Positions 5,053 to 5,228 of a stretch of 5,228 bases of DNA are shown piece by piece. A model generated the notes under the pieces. It was not told the DNA's origin. It did not search any database and saw only the letters and a list, made by a program, of their open reading frames with translations. The stretch comes from Chloroflexota bacterium (GTDB taxonomy: Bacteria > Chloroflexota > Dehalococcoidia > Tepidiformales > Tepidiformaceae): NCBI GenBank assembly GCA_025350285.1, contig JANXYE010000244.1, forward strand, positions 1 to 5,228, written 5' to 3'. The position numbers were made by a program, and so were the translations under genes. Each line of letters starts with the position of its first letter. The first letter of the stretch is position 1.

Positions 5053-5228
5053 CTATGCGCCGCCGGCGAGGGCCAGCGCCTCTTCCGCGCAGCCCCACGA
5101 GAGCGTGTAGCCCGCTCCGCCGTGTCCATAGTTGTGTACAACCCGGCCCTCGCGTTCCAACCGCACCCGCGTCCGCACCGGGCGAAGGCCGCAGCGCTCG
5201 CGGATAACGGCGCCCGGTTCGTACCCGG
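5053..5228 (-). CDS. C-terminal fragment of a D-amino-acid oxidase-like FAD enzyme (runs off right edge)
   Basis: A minus-strand frame enters from the right edge and stops at TAG 5055-5053, giving 57 residues. It contains [12 protein letters not shown], then [19 protein letters not shown], the highly conserved C-terminal signature of the D-amino-acid oxidase family. In these flavoproteins the Arg in 'GLRP.R' region and the glycine-rich 'HNYGHGG.G.T.SWG' loop contact substrate and FAD. These enzymes oxidatively deaminate D-amino acids (or, for D-aspartate oxidase, acidic ones) with O2 to give the keto acid, ammonia and H2O2. The N-terminal FAD-binding fold and any substrate-determining residues lie outside the window, so the exact substrate cannot be told. 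The gene converges on htrA across a shared terminator. Confidence 0.88.
   Translation of the reverse strand, partial: GYEPGAVIRERCGLRPVRTRVRLEREGRVVHNYGHGGAGYTLSWGCAEEALALAGGA

Noticed and set aside
5022..5207. 61-codon plus-strand frame at the right end
   Set aside because: The minus strand here encodes an unmistakable D-amino-acid oxidase C-terminus, and the plus frame begins inside the terminator hairpin.

Overview
The window is a GC-rich bacterial chromosomal segment with short intergenic gaps and GC-rich third codon positions. It carries an RskA-type anti-sigma factor, a heavily Ser/Thr/Ala-linked HtrA protease and a bacillithiol-type redox protein without other Firmicute features. That mix suggests Chloroflexota (Dehalococcoidia/Tepidiforma-like) or another high-GC lineage, but this placement is an inference and no rRNA or other marker gene is present. 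Eight coding regions can be supported, two of them cut by the window edges. I see no tRNA, rRNA, CRISPR array, insertion sequence or phage gene.

Left part (1-952, minus strand): a probable operon reads leftwards. A YtxJ/BrxC-like thioredoxin-fold protein (952-608) is followed by an unrecognised small protein (498-196) whose reading frame appears broken by a -1 shift near 208-214. Repairing the shift extends it to 113, where its stop overlaps by 4 nt the GTG start of a third gene that runs off the left edge. That third gene is possibly the N-terminus of an acyl-CoA dehydrogenase-like protein. The 953-1234 gap is a divergent control region with an 11-bp perfect inverted repeat around the ytxJ-like start, a smaller operator-like palindrome, and a -10-like box placed for leaderless transcription of apbE.

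Centre (1235-3659): an ApbE-type FAD:protein FMN transferase on the plus strand converges on a sigma/anti-sigma pair on the minus strand. The ECF sigma factor (3659-2997) is followed 7 bp later by a membrane-anchored anti-sigma factor with an RskA C-terminal domain (2989-2135). The last 13 codons of apbE are made of a C/G-rich hairpin that looks like an inserted dispersed repeat.

Right part (3793-5228): an exported, probably lipid-anchored HtrA/DegP-like serine protease with one PDZ domain is divergent from the sigma operon. It ends at a strong hairpin terminator shared with a convergent gene on the minus strand, whose C-terminal 57 residues are recognisable as a D-amino-acid oxidase-type flavoprotein.

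The sigma factor, its transmembrane anti-sigma factor and the divergent HtrA together look like an envelope-stress module: the anti-sigma factor would sense outside the membrane and the protease would handle damaged exported proteins. The flavin-linked genes (apbE, the DAAO-like gene and the possible acyl-CoA dehydrogenase) have no obvious common pathway. Nothing here is clearly a new system. The most useful points are the broken frame in the left operon, the inverted repeat around a start codon, and the repeat-derived ApbE tail.
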